Shown: one piece after another, positions 34,208-42,023 of the stretch
How the letters are laid out: each line of letters begins with the position of its first letter
Position numbering within the stretch: the stretch's first letter is position 1
From: an uncultured beta proteobacterium
GTDB lineage: Bacteria; Pseudomonadota; Gammaproteobacteria; Burkholderiales; Burkholderiaceae_B
Direction of reading: 5' to 3'
Length of the DNA stretch: 62,032 nt
Assembly: GCA_903821335.1 (NCBI GenBank)
Contig: CAIJKV010000239.1
Location: forward strand, 1-62,032
Position numbers and translations under genes: made by a program
Notes under the pieces: generated by a model
What the model was told of the DNA's origin: nothing
What the model saw: the letters and a program-made list of their open reading frames with translations, nothing else
The model's database searches: none

Positions 34208-35519
34208 GGTTGAGGCGGTTTCTCAATGTAGCGACGGATCGCCGCAGGAAATCGACGCATTGTGGCCACGATTCCCGGTTCGCCCTGGCATTGGCCGCAG
34301 GGGTCCCGCCTCCCGTCATCACGATGCCCGAAACAGGATGTGCCCGGGCGATGACCGTCGTGGGTACGAGCGGGTGCTGGATAAAGTGGCCAGCGTCTGG
34401 GTAGTCCAGGCGCAGGACCTCGTGCGGATGGCGGTGATCGTGCAGTTGCTGTTCGATGTGCCTCGCATAAGCCGTGGACGGCCAGTACCCGTCGTCGCCA
34501 CCTGAAAGCAGCAATACCGGACCCCGGATTTTTTCGACCGGGATGCGCGCAAGCGACACCGCATCAGGATTCTTCTGTGCCTCGACAAACGCTTGCGATT
34601 GACGGCGTGGCTCGGATTGTCGGTCGATCGACGCCCAGGCCTGCGCAACCTCGTTTTGCGCCCAGACCGTGGTGAGCGGTTTTCCGGCGCGTGTCCATGC
34701 GGGGGCAAACCTGTTCTCGCCCGGATACCCGGCGGCAAGCACGCCGTGGACGACAGAGCTTGGCACGTAGGCGACGACCGCAGACACCAGATCAGGATAT
34801 TCCGAGGCCAGCAAGAGCGAGAGTTCGCCGCCGCGCGACTGCCCCATGACCGCGATAAAGTCCACAAGCGGCTTGAATTCCCTGTGCAACCATTTCAGCG
34901 CGCGTTCAAAATATTCAAGCGGGGTGCTGGAAATGTGGGCGGGCAACCCCGGCGCGCCGAAGTACCCGAGCGCGAGTGCGGCAAACCCATGCGCAGCAAG
35001 GAGCGCTGCGCGCTCCTCGTTGACGCCGCCACCCGATCCATTGAGAACTACGATGACTGGATGGGGACCCACGCTCCCCGGCACGAAAAGGGTACCGACA
35101 AACCCGTCCTGGTCAAGGTGCGTTCGCCTGACACCCGGAGCAAGAAACGACTGTTCGAACGTATCTTTCGCAAGAACACCTGCAGAACCGCGCACAGTGA
35201 TTTCTACGGAAATCGGACGCACCTGCTGACGCCCTGCAGGGATTGGCGCTGCTGCTTGCTCGACCAGGGCCTGTGACCAGAAAAAACCGTCAACGTCGAC
35301 GTCTTGATAATCACCCTGCACCGGCGCATCACGCGCAAGATCGACGGAACCTTCCGAATCCGCGATATACACGGGATGTGCAGTCCACTTAGCGCCGTCG
35401 TTGCCCCGCGTGGTGACGCCGATTTCGACGCGTTCGTCGGGCGCGAGACCCTGCACGGTGACTCTGCGGGATACGTCGACATTACCGACGCGTGGCTCAA
35501 TGATGATGGTTATTGGCAT
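34200..35519 (-). CDS. BAAT-family acyl-CoA thioesterase/acyltransferase
   Basis: 439 residues. The N-terminal Ig-like domain (PRVGNVDVSRRVTVQGLAPD) is the acyl-CoA thioester hydrolase/bile-acid-CoA:amino acid N-acyltransferase N-domain. The alpha/beta hydrolase domain has the nucleophile elbow FIAVMGQSRGGELSLLLA, the acid in LLSGGDDGYWPS, and the His in YPDAGHFIQHP. Bacterial members probably hydrolyse acyl-CoA or transfer the acyl group; next to a CoA-ligase/thioesterase operon this fits handling of the same CoA ester. It is convergent with that operon. A small reading frame ends four bases before its start. Confidence 0.85.
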   Translation of the reverse strand: MPITIIIEPRVGNVDVSRRVTVQGLAPDERVEIGVTTRGNDGAKWTAHPVYIADSEGSVDLARDAPVQGDYQDVDVDGFFWSQALVEQAAAPIPAGRQQVRPISVEITVRGSAGVLAKDTFEQSFLAPGVRRTHLDQDGFVGTLFVPGSVGPHPVIVVLNGSGGGVNEERAALLAAHGFAALALGYFGAPGLPAHISSTPLEYFERALKWLHREFKPLVDFIAVMGQSRGGELSLLLASEYPDLVSAVVAYVPSSVVHGVLAAGYPGENRFAPAWTRAGKPLTTVWAQNEVAQAWASIDRQSEPRRQSQAFVEAQKNPDAVSLARIPVEKIRGPVLLLSGGDDGYWPSTAYARHIEQQLHDHRHPHEVLRLDYPDAGHFIQHPLVPTTVIARAHPVSGIVMTGGGTPAANARANRESWPQCVDFLRRSVATLRNRLNPT

Positions 35520-35523
35520 GATC

Positions 35524-35718
35524 TCACCGCAATTGATTGGAAAGGTCTAGATCCGACTTCTTGAACGCCTTCAGACCCGGCTGGATAGCACTCAGAATGT
35601 CGACCATGTGGTCGAAACTCTGGTCACTGATTACGCTCAGATACGTTACCCAGAATCGCCAATTCTGCACGAGTGGCTCTTGAAAGCGAACGATGAATTT
35701 TTCATTTGCATATCCGGT
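35524..35718 (-). pseudogene. Small frame B next to the hydrolase, related to block A
   Basis: The open frame reads ANEKFIVRFQEPLVQNWRFW, then YLSVISDQSFDHMVDILSAI and ends four bases before the hydrolase ATG. Its first part is homologous to the frame in block A at 24804. No ATG is available; a GTG inside EPLVQ would give 46 residues. I do not recognise the family. It may be a remnant or a tiny gene co-transcribed with the hydrolase. Confidence 0.45.
35692..35714 (-). promoter_or_regulatory. Shared 23-bp motif, copy B
   Basis: Minus-strand copy of the motif GATATGCAAAT-NNN-AA-A/T-TTCATC, 173 bp before the BAAT hydrolase start. The wider ~85-bp similarity to block A extends from about 35640 to 35727. 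Confidence 0.5.
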
Positions 35719-35739
35719 TTAGCCCTCGCGACATGACCG

Positions 35740-36133
35740 AAGGCAATAGTGCTCCCCCATCCGCGATATTTTCGACCGACACAGATTGACAAACTTTTAT
35801 TGAAAATTTCACCTCTGAAGACCTTCTTTTTCAGGCGGGATTACCATCGACACATACACAACAAATAATTGTTTCAGATATAAATATGCATTCCGCAAAT
35901 TAAGCGGCGCCGCGAACACCTCGTGCCTAGGCCACAGACGAACTTGATCTCGCTGTTATGCGTACCCATATTTGGAATTCACATGTCGACTGAAATTTTT
36001 CCTGGTGTGAATTTTCAATTTTCAGTCTTAGACTGGTTCCCGGCGTGCAATTTGCGACGAACCGGTGTCTCCTCCAGCAGGGAATGCTGGCGGTTTTACC
36101 CCGAGCCTCGTATAGCGTTCGGGGATGTTCAAA
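35740..36133. other. AT-rich gap without a recognised gene
   Basis: About 390 bases with open frames that have no start signal or known domain (for example 35923-36222 on plus). AT-rich, and should contain upstream sequence of the small frame B and the tail of the DUF1847 transcript. Confidence 0.4.
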
Positions 36134-36802
36134 TCAGAGACTTTTTAAATGGACCGGATCAAGAATTTGTTTGTTATAGGATTTTGAAGTGTAGAGTGTC
36201 ACAGCCGGGTTATGCCCCGTGACCCGATCCTTGGTCACAAGCGTCGTGACCAGCGCGTCGGAATACTTCATGAAAAGCGAGTCATGTCCCACACACAGTC
36301 CCATGACAACATTCAGATGGGTCTTCTCGGCGTTCAACAATTGCGCCTGCAGAATTGGATTGCAACAGGCCTCGTAGCAATCACATTGAATCTTTAGCGT
36401 TTCCGGAATGCCAATTTCAGACTTGTCGACTGAGCCAACTTTACACAATACGGTATAGGGTTCAAGACCTGCCGCACGCAACACTTTGACAAAAATCTTC
36501 GATTCTTCAATCAGACCAAGACATGAGGCGATTCCGATGCGTGTCGCATCAATACGCTTGGCAAAGGCAACAATTTCCTCGACACGCGAGATCTGGCAGT
36601 AATACAAACCCTCGATTTCGGCAGCAGCCCGCGCAACTTTTGCATCAATTGAATCCCCTTGATACGTTTTCACTGTCTGTGCAACCTGCGCAACCTCGAC
36701 ACCCTCTGTCAGGCAAAATTCCGGGAATTTTTTATTGCGGCGATAGCAATGCATTTGACCGCATTCCGAACACGAAAGATTTTCGACCTTTGCCATTTTC
36801 AT
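36134..36802 (-). CDS. DUF1847 metal-binding protein
   Basis: 222 residues from MKMAKVENLSC; AGGA is 5 bases upstream. The N-terminus has a Cys cluster (LSCSECGQMHCYRRNKKFP then EFC), and the body shows the DUF1847 pattern: DATRIGIASCLGLIEESKIF, LEPYTVLCKVGSVDKSEIG and CYEACCNPILQAQLLN plus VMGLCVGHDSLFMKYS. The family is described as a metal-binding protein of unknown role, common in anaerobes and archaea; many Cys/His pairs fit metal or Fe-S binding. The Mop gene upstream is separated by 18 bases on the same strand, so the two form an operon, linking it to molybdenum or tungsten handling by inference. Confidence 0.82.
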   Translation of the reverse strand: MKMAKVENLSCSECGQMHCYRRNKKFPEFCLTEGVEVAQVAQTVKTYQGDSIDAKVARAAAEIEGLYYCQISRVEEIVAFAKRIDATRIGIASCLGLIEESKIFVKVLRAAGLEPYTVLCKVGSVDKSEIGIPETLKIQCDCYEACCNPILQAQLLNAEKTHLNVVMGLCVGHDSLFMKYSDALVTTLVTKDRVTGHNPAVTLYTSKSYNKQILDPVHLKSL

Positions 36803-36820
36803 TACTTCCTGAAGGTTAGG

Positions 36821-37015
36821 CTACAACTTGGCGATTGATACTTCGGTTGATTTCACTAACGCGACGACTTCAGAACCGACAACCAAGCCGAGACTGTCAA
36901 CCGAGCGTCTGGTGATGACGGAAGTCACAAATCCCCAAGGGGTCTTGACGTCAATTTCAGAAACAACGTTGCCTCGAATGATTTCTTGAATGATACCTTT
37001 GATTCCAAGAGGCAT
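36821..37015 (-). CDS. Mop/TOBE-domain molybdate-binding protein (molbindin)
   Basis: 64 residues, one Mop domain: IKGIIQEIIRGNVVSEIDVK, then GFVTSVITRRSVDSLGL and EVVALVKSTEVSIAKL. The EVVALVKSTEV C-terminal is the signature of molybdenum-pterin-binding proteins that store molybdate or tungstate as hexamers. The upstream same-frame codons (GLELFIKKQR) continue the similarity in a way that suggests the protein was once the end of a longer one, but a stop lies further up. It is the first gene before DUF1847. Confidence 0.82.
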   Translation of the reverse strand: MPLGIKGIIQEIIRGNVVSEIDVKTPWGFVTSVITRRSVDSLGLVVGSEVVALVKSTEVSIAKL

Positions 37016-37407
37016 TCGTTGTTTCTTGATGAATAACTCGAGGCCGCATGGTCACTGGATCCAAAAACAAATGATGTGGTGAGGCTAGAATTTTTGACTG
37101 AAAGAGCGACCGAAAATCATTCTCTTCCAGCATGAATACATCCAGGAACCGAGGATGGGACTGCGTTCCCACCTGGCTTTGGATTTCCTGAGTTGGCAAT
37201 TGGTGTGTCCATGCATTTTATAGACTCGGGCCGTCACCAAGGCCATCCTAGACATCTGCCACAGCAACTCGCTTTGCCGCCAAGGGGATTGCCTCGCCTT
37301 CCACGGATCGAGGATAGCCGACTGCCCATGCCTTATATTCATATTGCGAATCATTCGTTGGCTTGGTAAACGGCGTCCGCTACACTGCTTCTGAAGCATC
37401 AAGAGTT
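37016..37407. other. Gap upstream of the mop gene and the structured RNA
   Basis: Minus-strand frames, for example 36957-37199 with PRFLDVFMLEENDFRSLFQS, look partly protein-like but lack starts and known domains. They may be remains of a longer gene ending in the Mop domain. Nothing else was recognised. Confidence 0.35.
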
Positions 37408-37518
37408 GGGCTGGCGGCCCCACCAACCTGCCTTTCCGGGTAAGGTGGTCTGATATTTACATGCGGCCCCACGTTGGGGTAACCAACCGGACGCCAGCCC
37501 TCTTCTTGAGGGCTTTTT
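37408..37518 (+). ncRNA. Structured RNA resembling phage C4 antisense RNA
   Basis: A 9-bp outer stem GGGCTGGCG (37408-37416) / CGCCAGCCC (37492-37500) closes two hairpins: CCACC (37420-37424) with GGTGG (37444-37448), and CCCCA-CGT-TGGGG (37467-37479). The 3' arm of the outer stem overlaps an intrinsic terminator (AGCCCTC 37496-37502 / GAGGGCT 37508-37514, then T). The pattern, and the Icd-like frame behind it, match my memory of the C4 RNA of P1-like immI loci and of C4-like RNAs in prophages. An Rfam covariance search is needed to fix the name. Confidence 0.6.
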
Positions 37519-37592
37519 CATGGGCTGATTTTCCACTTGCCATGCCCGGACAATCGTCGAAATGGCTAACAGGAGATTTACATGCATATTAG
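37461..37592 (+). pseudogene. Icd-like small frame overlapping the structured RNA
   Basis: 43 residues, MRPHVGVTNRTPALFLRAFS then WADFPLAMPGQSSKWLTG. This matches the short repeated segments in Icd-like (host cell division inhibitor-like) proteins that lie behind C4 RNA in prophages. It starts inside the RNA and stops at 37592 by a TAG in place of a continuing frame (SITPHVD follows in frame). It is probably a remnant. Confidence 0.5.
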
Positions 37593-37752
37593 TCAATCAC
37601 CCCACACGTCGATTGAAGCGCTATACGGGTTCGGCGCAATCCTCTATGGCCAGAAGCGGCCCGACTCTTCGCCGCTTGTCGTGCCGAACGACACGGTCGA
37701 CCGGCAGAGCGCGCAAGACAAGCCGCTCAACGCTCCAAGTCAACCGCCTGAA
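37582..37752 (+). CDS. Small hypothetical protein behind the structured RNA
   Basis: 56 residues from MHISQSPHTSIEALYGFGAI; AGGAG lies 7 bases upstream, a good binding site. It overlaps the Icd-like frame by 11 bases. It is too short for confident naming; in P1-like loci the frame after C4 is Icd and then an antirepressor, so this could be a small host-interference protein or a remnant. Confidence 0.4.
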
Positions 37753-37799
37753 TCGCTGTGACGGTGCTCCCGTACTCACCTTGTGCGCTTGTTGAGTGC

Positions 37800-37979
37800 C
37801 TAGATTGTCGTCGTCAATTCCAGCCAGTTGATGAATTCGACCAGCAGTTGGGGCGACCGATAGTTGACGGGGCTCGCAAGGGTCACCCAGCCTGACAGCG
37901 TGACGGGCGTGCGGTCATAGAGGGATTGCTCGAGATCTTCGCGCCAGAGCACGCGCGCATCCGCGTGTGCCGACGGATG
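37800..37979 (-). pseudogene. Remnant of a superfamily 1 helicase-like gene
   Basis: One minus-strand frame reads ARVLWREDLEQSLYDRTP, then ASPVNYRSPQLLVEFIN and WLELTTTI with a stop. The NYRS motif with following hydrophobic helix resembles motif IV of UvrD/Rep-like helicases, though this is a weak identification. The coding-like sequence seems to continue upstream in another frame (KRRVASIDKVDDADIRRH, about 37985-38030), so there is a frameshift. Only a fragment remains. Confidence 0.4.
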
Positions 37980-38200
37980 TCCGCGTCATCGACTTTGTCG
38001 ATACTGGCCACCCGGCGCTTCTGCGTATGTGGGACAAGCGCCAGCGCGGCTAACGGGCGATGGGATACCGAATAGCAACAGAGCCGTAGGATTGAGCCTA
38101 TGCTTGAGAAAGCCACCAATGCGACAGCGAGCCAAAAAAGTACCCATTTGCACCCATTTCTATCTTTACCTTCGATGGACGCGCAGCATTCATAAATGGG

Positions 38201-38230
38201 TGTTATTGGGTGCATTATTGGTTCTATGCT
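38201..38230. repeat. Dispersed 30-bp repeat, copy 2
   Basis: Identical to 8441-8470 at 29 of 30 positions, same orientation, 29.8 kb away. Here it lies in debris rather than next to an intact gene, as does copy 1. Confidence 0.8.
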
Positions 38231-38368
38231 ACGCAAAGACCGGGTGCGCATGGTCATTTGAACCAGCAAGGCAGTGGGCGCGGTGTTTGGTACGAACTCA
38301 AGTAACGGGTCAGCCACTCGCATCCAGACTGTGACAAGTGCTCTAATAGTGCACTTTTAACGAAACGA

Positions 38369-38396
38369 TTCGGCCTGACAGGCCAGAGCGGCCGAA
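38369..38396. promoter_or_regulatory. Inverted repeat upstream of the MFS carrier
   Basis: TTCGGCC (38369-38375) and GGCCGAA (38390-38396) are perfect arms, with an inner GGCC. It lies about 50 bases before the MFS start, so it could be an operator or a leader hairpin. No T run. Confidence 0.35.
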
Positions 38397-38446
38397 CACA
38401 CCATCATATAGGCCGGGTGTGACCGGATCGACCGAAACAAGGAATC

Positions 38447-39766
38447 ATGATGCGCGCAAGCGCGGTCACAGAACCCCATATCGAAGCGCTCTACAAACGC
38501 GTCACCCTGCGTCTCGTCCCCTTTCTTTTTATCTGCTACCTGTGTGCCTATCTGGATCGCGTGAACGTCGGTTTCGCGAAGCTCCAGATGCTCAGCGACC
38601 TGAAGTTCAGCGAAACCGTCTATGGTATGGGCGCGGGGATCTTCTTCGCCGGATACTTCCTCTTCGAGGTGCCGAGCAATCTGCTGCTTGAGCGCGTCGG
38701 CCCGAAGTTGTGGATCGCACGGATCATGATCAGCTGGGGCATCATTTCAGTGCTGATGATGTTCGTCTCGGGAGAAACCAGTTTCTACGTACTGCGCTTC
38801 GTGCTCGGTGTCGCCGAGGCCGGCTTCTTTCCCGGCATCATCCTGTACCTGACCTACTGGTTTCCGCACGACAGGCGAGGTCGAATCATCGCGCTGTTCA
38901 TGACCGCCGTCGCCATTTCAGGCGTCGTCGGTGGGCCGCTGTCGGGCTGGATCATGGAGGAGTTTCCCGGCAAGCACGGAATCGCGGGATGGCAATGGCT
39001 GTTCCTGCTCGAAGGCATCCCGTCCATCATCCTTGGCATCGCCACCTTCGTCTACCTGGATGATTCGATCAAGAAGGCCCGCTGGCTCACCGATGCCGAA
39101 AAGGTTCTGCTGCAGGAGCGCCTGGACCAGGAACACGCGACCAAAGTGCACATCCCGCTGGCCAAGGTGTTCTTCGACGTGCATGTCTGGGTCTTCAGCG
39201 CCATTTATTTCCTGCTGGTCATGGGGCTTTACGGCATCGGGTTCTGGCTTCCCAACATCATCAAGGCGGCCGGCGTCACCAACCTCTTTCACAATGGCCT
39301 GCTCTCAGCGATTCCCTACTTCGTTGCCGCGATCACCATGGTTCTGGTGGGCAAGAGTTCCGACAGGTCCGGCGAGCGTTACTGGCACATTATCATTTGC
39401 GCATGGGTCGCAGCCTTCGGATTTTGGCTCAGCAGCGAAAACCCCGACAGCATCGTCATCGCACTGATTGGTATCACGATCGCATCCGCAGGTGTGCTCT
39501 CGGCGATTTCCCTTTCCTGGGCTCTGCCAACTGCATACCTCTCTGGAACCGCAGCGGCGGCGGGTATCGCCATGGTCAATTCGATCGGCAATCTCTCGGG
39601 CTTCGTGAGCCCGACACTGGTCGGTTGGATCAAGGACGTCACCGGAAACCTGTCGGGAGGCCTATACATGTTGTCAGGCAGCATCGCAGGGGCGGGGATA
39701 ATGGTCATGGTCGCCTACTTCATGCGGCACAAGCAAGGCCTGGTGCGCACAGCTGCCCGTGCTTGA
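38447..39766 (+). CDS. MFS transporter, anion:cation symporter (ACS) family
   Basis: 439 residues from MMRASAVTEPHIEALYKRVT; AAGGA is 5 bases upstream. Twelve hydrophobic segments. ACS-family signs: LRLVPFLFICYLCAYLDRVN (helix 1 with YLDRVNVGFA), FEVPSNLLLERVG, RFVLGVAEAGFFPGIILYLT and GGPLSGWIMEEF. Members move carboxylates such as phthalate, tartrate or hexuronates with protons. It precedes DUF4239 and Bug genes on the same strand but with larger gaps. Substrate unknown. Confidence 0.9.
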   Translation: MMRASAVTEPHIEALYKRVTLRLVPFLFICYLCAYLDRVNVGFAKLQMLSDLKFSETVYGMGAGIFFAGYFLFEVPSNLLLERVGPKLWIARIMISWGIISVLMMFVSGETSFYVLRFVLGVAEAGFFPGIILYLTYWFPHDRRGRIIALFMTAVAISGVVGGPLSGWIMEEFPGKHGIAGWQWLFLLEGIPSIILGIATFVYLDDSIKKARWLTDAEKVLLQERLDQEHATKVHIPLAKVFFDVHVWVFSAIYFLLVMGLYGIGFWLPNIIKAAGVTNLFHNGLLSAIPYFVAAITMVLVGKSSDRSGERYWHIIICAWVAAFGFWLSSENPDSIVIALIGITIASAGVLSAISLSWALPTAYLSGTAAAAGIAMVNSIGNLSGFVSPTLVGWIKDVTGNLSGGLYMLSGSIAGAGIMVMVAYFMRHKQGLVRTAARA

Positions 39767-39848
39767 TGAAAGCTATCATCGTCTATTAGGTCACCCATGG
39801 CACACTGCTCACCATCACGTCAAGATTCACCCGATATCCTGAGGCAAT

Positions 39849-40631
39849 ATGTTCAATAATCTTTTCGATTATTTGCCAGAATGGCAAATTTTTCTGTTGT
39901 TTCCTGCGGTTTCTCTCACGATTCTTGCCGTGGTGACTTTTGTTTTCAAGAAGCTGTCGACCAGCGTCCTGTCGCTTGACTACGATACGGATGTCACAGA
40001 TACCGCGACACAGAACACGCTCTCTGCCGCGTTTGTCATTCTCAGTTTTTCATTCGTGATGGTGATGGGAAATTCAGATCGATTCGAGAATGACGTGACA
40101 ATCGAAGCAACTAGAATTACCAGCCTGGATAGACTATTAATGATCGACGATATCCCGCAGGCAGCTGCGATCAAAAACAAGCTCATTGCGTATACCCAGT
40201 CCATCATTCAAAACGATTGGAAAACGCTAGTCGTCGGACGAGGCAGTCCTATCACAGAGGCCCTGCTTAAGGACCTATACCTGGAAGTCAAAAAGATTCC
40301 GGCAAGTACGCCTCGTCAAGTCGCGATATTTATAGAAATTGTAAAAAAAACAGACGATATATTTCTATCCCGAGAAGTCAGAATCATGAACTCGAACTCG
40401 CATTTGCCCGGGTTGTTCTGGTTCGTCAACTTTTTGTGTCTGATGGCCGTGATCACCATCGCTGCGATCCGGCTTTTGCAACCTACCACTACGCGTTTGA
40501 TTGTGCTTGCGACGCAGGTCATCATGCTGAACTTTCTATTTAGTGCAGTGCTCATCGTTGACAGCCCCTTTAAGGGCGATACGCGCATTGGTGCAGGCCC
40601 TCTCATACGGGCAGTCAGTAAAATGCAATGA
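39849..40631 (+). CDS. DUF4239 (bestrophin-like) membrane protein
   Basis: 260 residues with two hydrophobic segments at the N-terminus (IFLLFPAVSLTILAVVTFVF, NTLSAAFVILSFSFVMVMG) and two at the C-terminus (LFWFVNFLCLMAVITIAAI, LIVLATQVIMLNFLFSAVL). The polar middle with helices (SLDRLLMIDDIPQAAAIKNK) fits DUF4239, which is thought to be related to bestrophin-type channels. The conserved SPFKGDTRIG late motif resembles the DxPF(K/R)G motif of the family. Function unknown; no operon partner. Confidence 0.75.
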   Translation: MFNNLFDYLPEWQIFLLFPAVSLTILAVVTFVFKKLSTSVLSLDYDTDVTDTATQNTLSAAFVILSFSFVMVMGNSDRFENDVTIEATRITSLDRLLMIDDIPQAAAIKNKLIAYTQSIIQNDWKTLVVGRGSPITEALLKDLYLEVKKIPASTPRQVAIFIEIVKKTDDIFLSREVRIMNSNSHLPGLFWFVNFLCLMAVITIAAIRLLQPTTTRLIVLATQVIMLNFLFSAVLIVDSPFKGDTRIGAGPLIRAVSKMQ

Positions 40632-40907
40632 TCACGTCACCAGTTGGGCGGTGTTTTTAGCCAGGCCGCGTAATTTGGCACGGATCATCATGGCAATCGT
40701 CATCGCCATCGCGGGTGGACTATATCAGCCTGATTCACGAAAAATAGCCCTACACGTTGTCATGTTTGCGCTCGATCTGCTGTGAACCGCACTGCAGACC
40801 CACCCCACGGTCGCCCACACTCGGGTATTGCCTGATAGGCGAACGCCGCGTTCTGCCTGACACTTTGTGGGGCGCATCCCGGCGCCGACCTCCTTGAGGA
40901 TCAGGAC

Positions 40908-41873
40908 ATGAAGCGATTTGCCTTTTTGATTGTCACGTTCGCGGCGCTTTGCGCCGGCACCGGTGCCGCCATCGCAGCCGATTACCCCAATCGTCCGATC
41001 AAGTGGATCGTGCCCTATCCGCCCGGCGGCACGACAGACGTCCTCGCACGGATCATGGCGCAAGCCCTCACTGAGCGACTGGGACAGACGGTGATTGTCG
41101 AAAACAAGCCCGGCGGGGGCAACAATATCGGGACCGAGGCCGTCGTCAACGCGCCGGCCGATGGCTATACCATGCTGCTGGTCAACCCGGCCAACGGCAT
41201 CAATGCCTCGCTCTACAAGAACCTGTCGTTCAATTTCATCCGAGATATCGCGCCGGTCGCCGGCATCGTACGCACGCCAAACGTGATGGTGGTCACGCCC
41301 AGCCTGCCCGTCAAGAATGTCGCCGAATTCATCGCGTACTGCAAGGCCAATCCGGGCAAGGTGAACATGGCCTCATCGGGTAGCGGCACGTCCGTGCATC
41401 TTTCCGGCGAGCTCTTCAAATCGATGACCGGGTGCGACATGCTGCACGTCCCGTACAAGGGGGCAGGGCCTGCCCTGACCGACCTGATGGCGGGACAAGT
41501 CCAGGTGCTCTTTGACAACCTGCCCTCCTCCTACCCGCATATCAAGTCCGGCAAACTGCGCGCGCTTGCGGTCACCTCCCTCGCACCCGATCCGTCGCTG
41601 CCGGACGTCCCCCCGATTCAGGCAACGGTGCCTGGTTACGAGGCGACTGCATGGTTCGGAATCGGTATGCCCAAGGGCACGCCACGCGCGGCGATCAATC
41701 GCATCAACGCCGAGGTCAACAAACTGCTTGCCGATCCCAAGGTGCGCGCACGTCTCGCCGACTTGGGTGGCACCCCCATTCCGGGCACGCCAGAGGTTTT
41801 TGGCAAAATCATCGCTGCCGAGACCGAAAAATGGGCCGCAGTCGTCAAGTCCTCCGGGGCAACGCTGGATTGA
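40908..41873 (+). CDS. Bug-family tripartite tricarboxylate receptor (periplasmic)
   Basis: 321 residues; GAGG lies 9 bases before the ATG. The signal peptide is FAFLIVTFAALCAGTGAAIA, cut before ADYPNRP. The mature N-terminus YPNRPIKWIVPYPPGGTTDV and VIVENKPGGGNNIGTEAV are the family hallmarks, and the GSGTSVHLSGELFKSMTG and MPHVPYKGAGPALT-like strand (LHVPYKGAGPALTDLMAG) are seen. It binds a small organic acid. No membrane TTT partner is adjacent. Ligand unknown. Confidence 0.92.
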   Translation: MKRFAFLIVTFAALCAGTGAAIAADYPNRPIKWIVPYPPGGTTDVLARIMAQALTERLGQTVIVENKPGGGNNIGTEAVVNAPADGYTMLLVNPANGINASLYKNLSFNFIRDIAPVAGIVRTPNVMVVTPSLPVKNVAEFIAYCKANPGKVNMASSGSGTSVHLSGELFKSMTGCDMLHVPYKGAGPALTDLMAGQVQVLFDNLPSSYPHIKSGKLRALAVTSLAPDPSLPDVPPIQATVPGYEATAWFGIGMPKGTPRAAINRINAEVNKLLADPKVRARLADLGGTPIPGTPEVFGKIIAAETEKWAAVVKSSGATLD

Positions 41874-42023
41874 AGGTCGTAGCGCCGTGATGCAATAGCA
41901 TCTGTGCGGGGAAAACGCCAAGGAGCGGGAGACACGCGAATTATTAACACTCGGTAAAACAATATAATGGGTCCAACAGGTCTTCCCCCTTTGATGCCTT
42001 CACCCCGTTGAGCTGCCATAGGT

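Larger units (their letters stand above)
37980..38446. other. Gap with helicase debris, a dispersed repeat and dyads
   Basis: Holds the likely frameshifted continuation of the helicase remnant, the dispersed repeat at 38201-38230 and a large dyad at 38369-38396 before the MFS gene. No complete gene was recognised. Confidence 0.45.

Noticed and set aside
35923..36222. 99-residue plus-strand gene
   Set aside because: No start signal or domain, and it overlaps the end of DUF1847.
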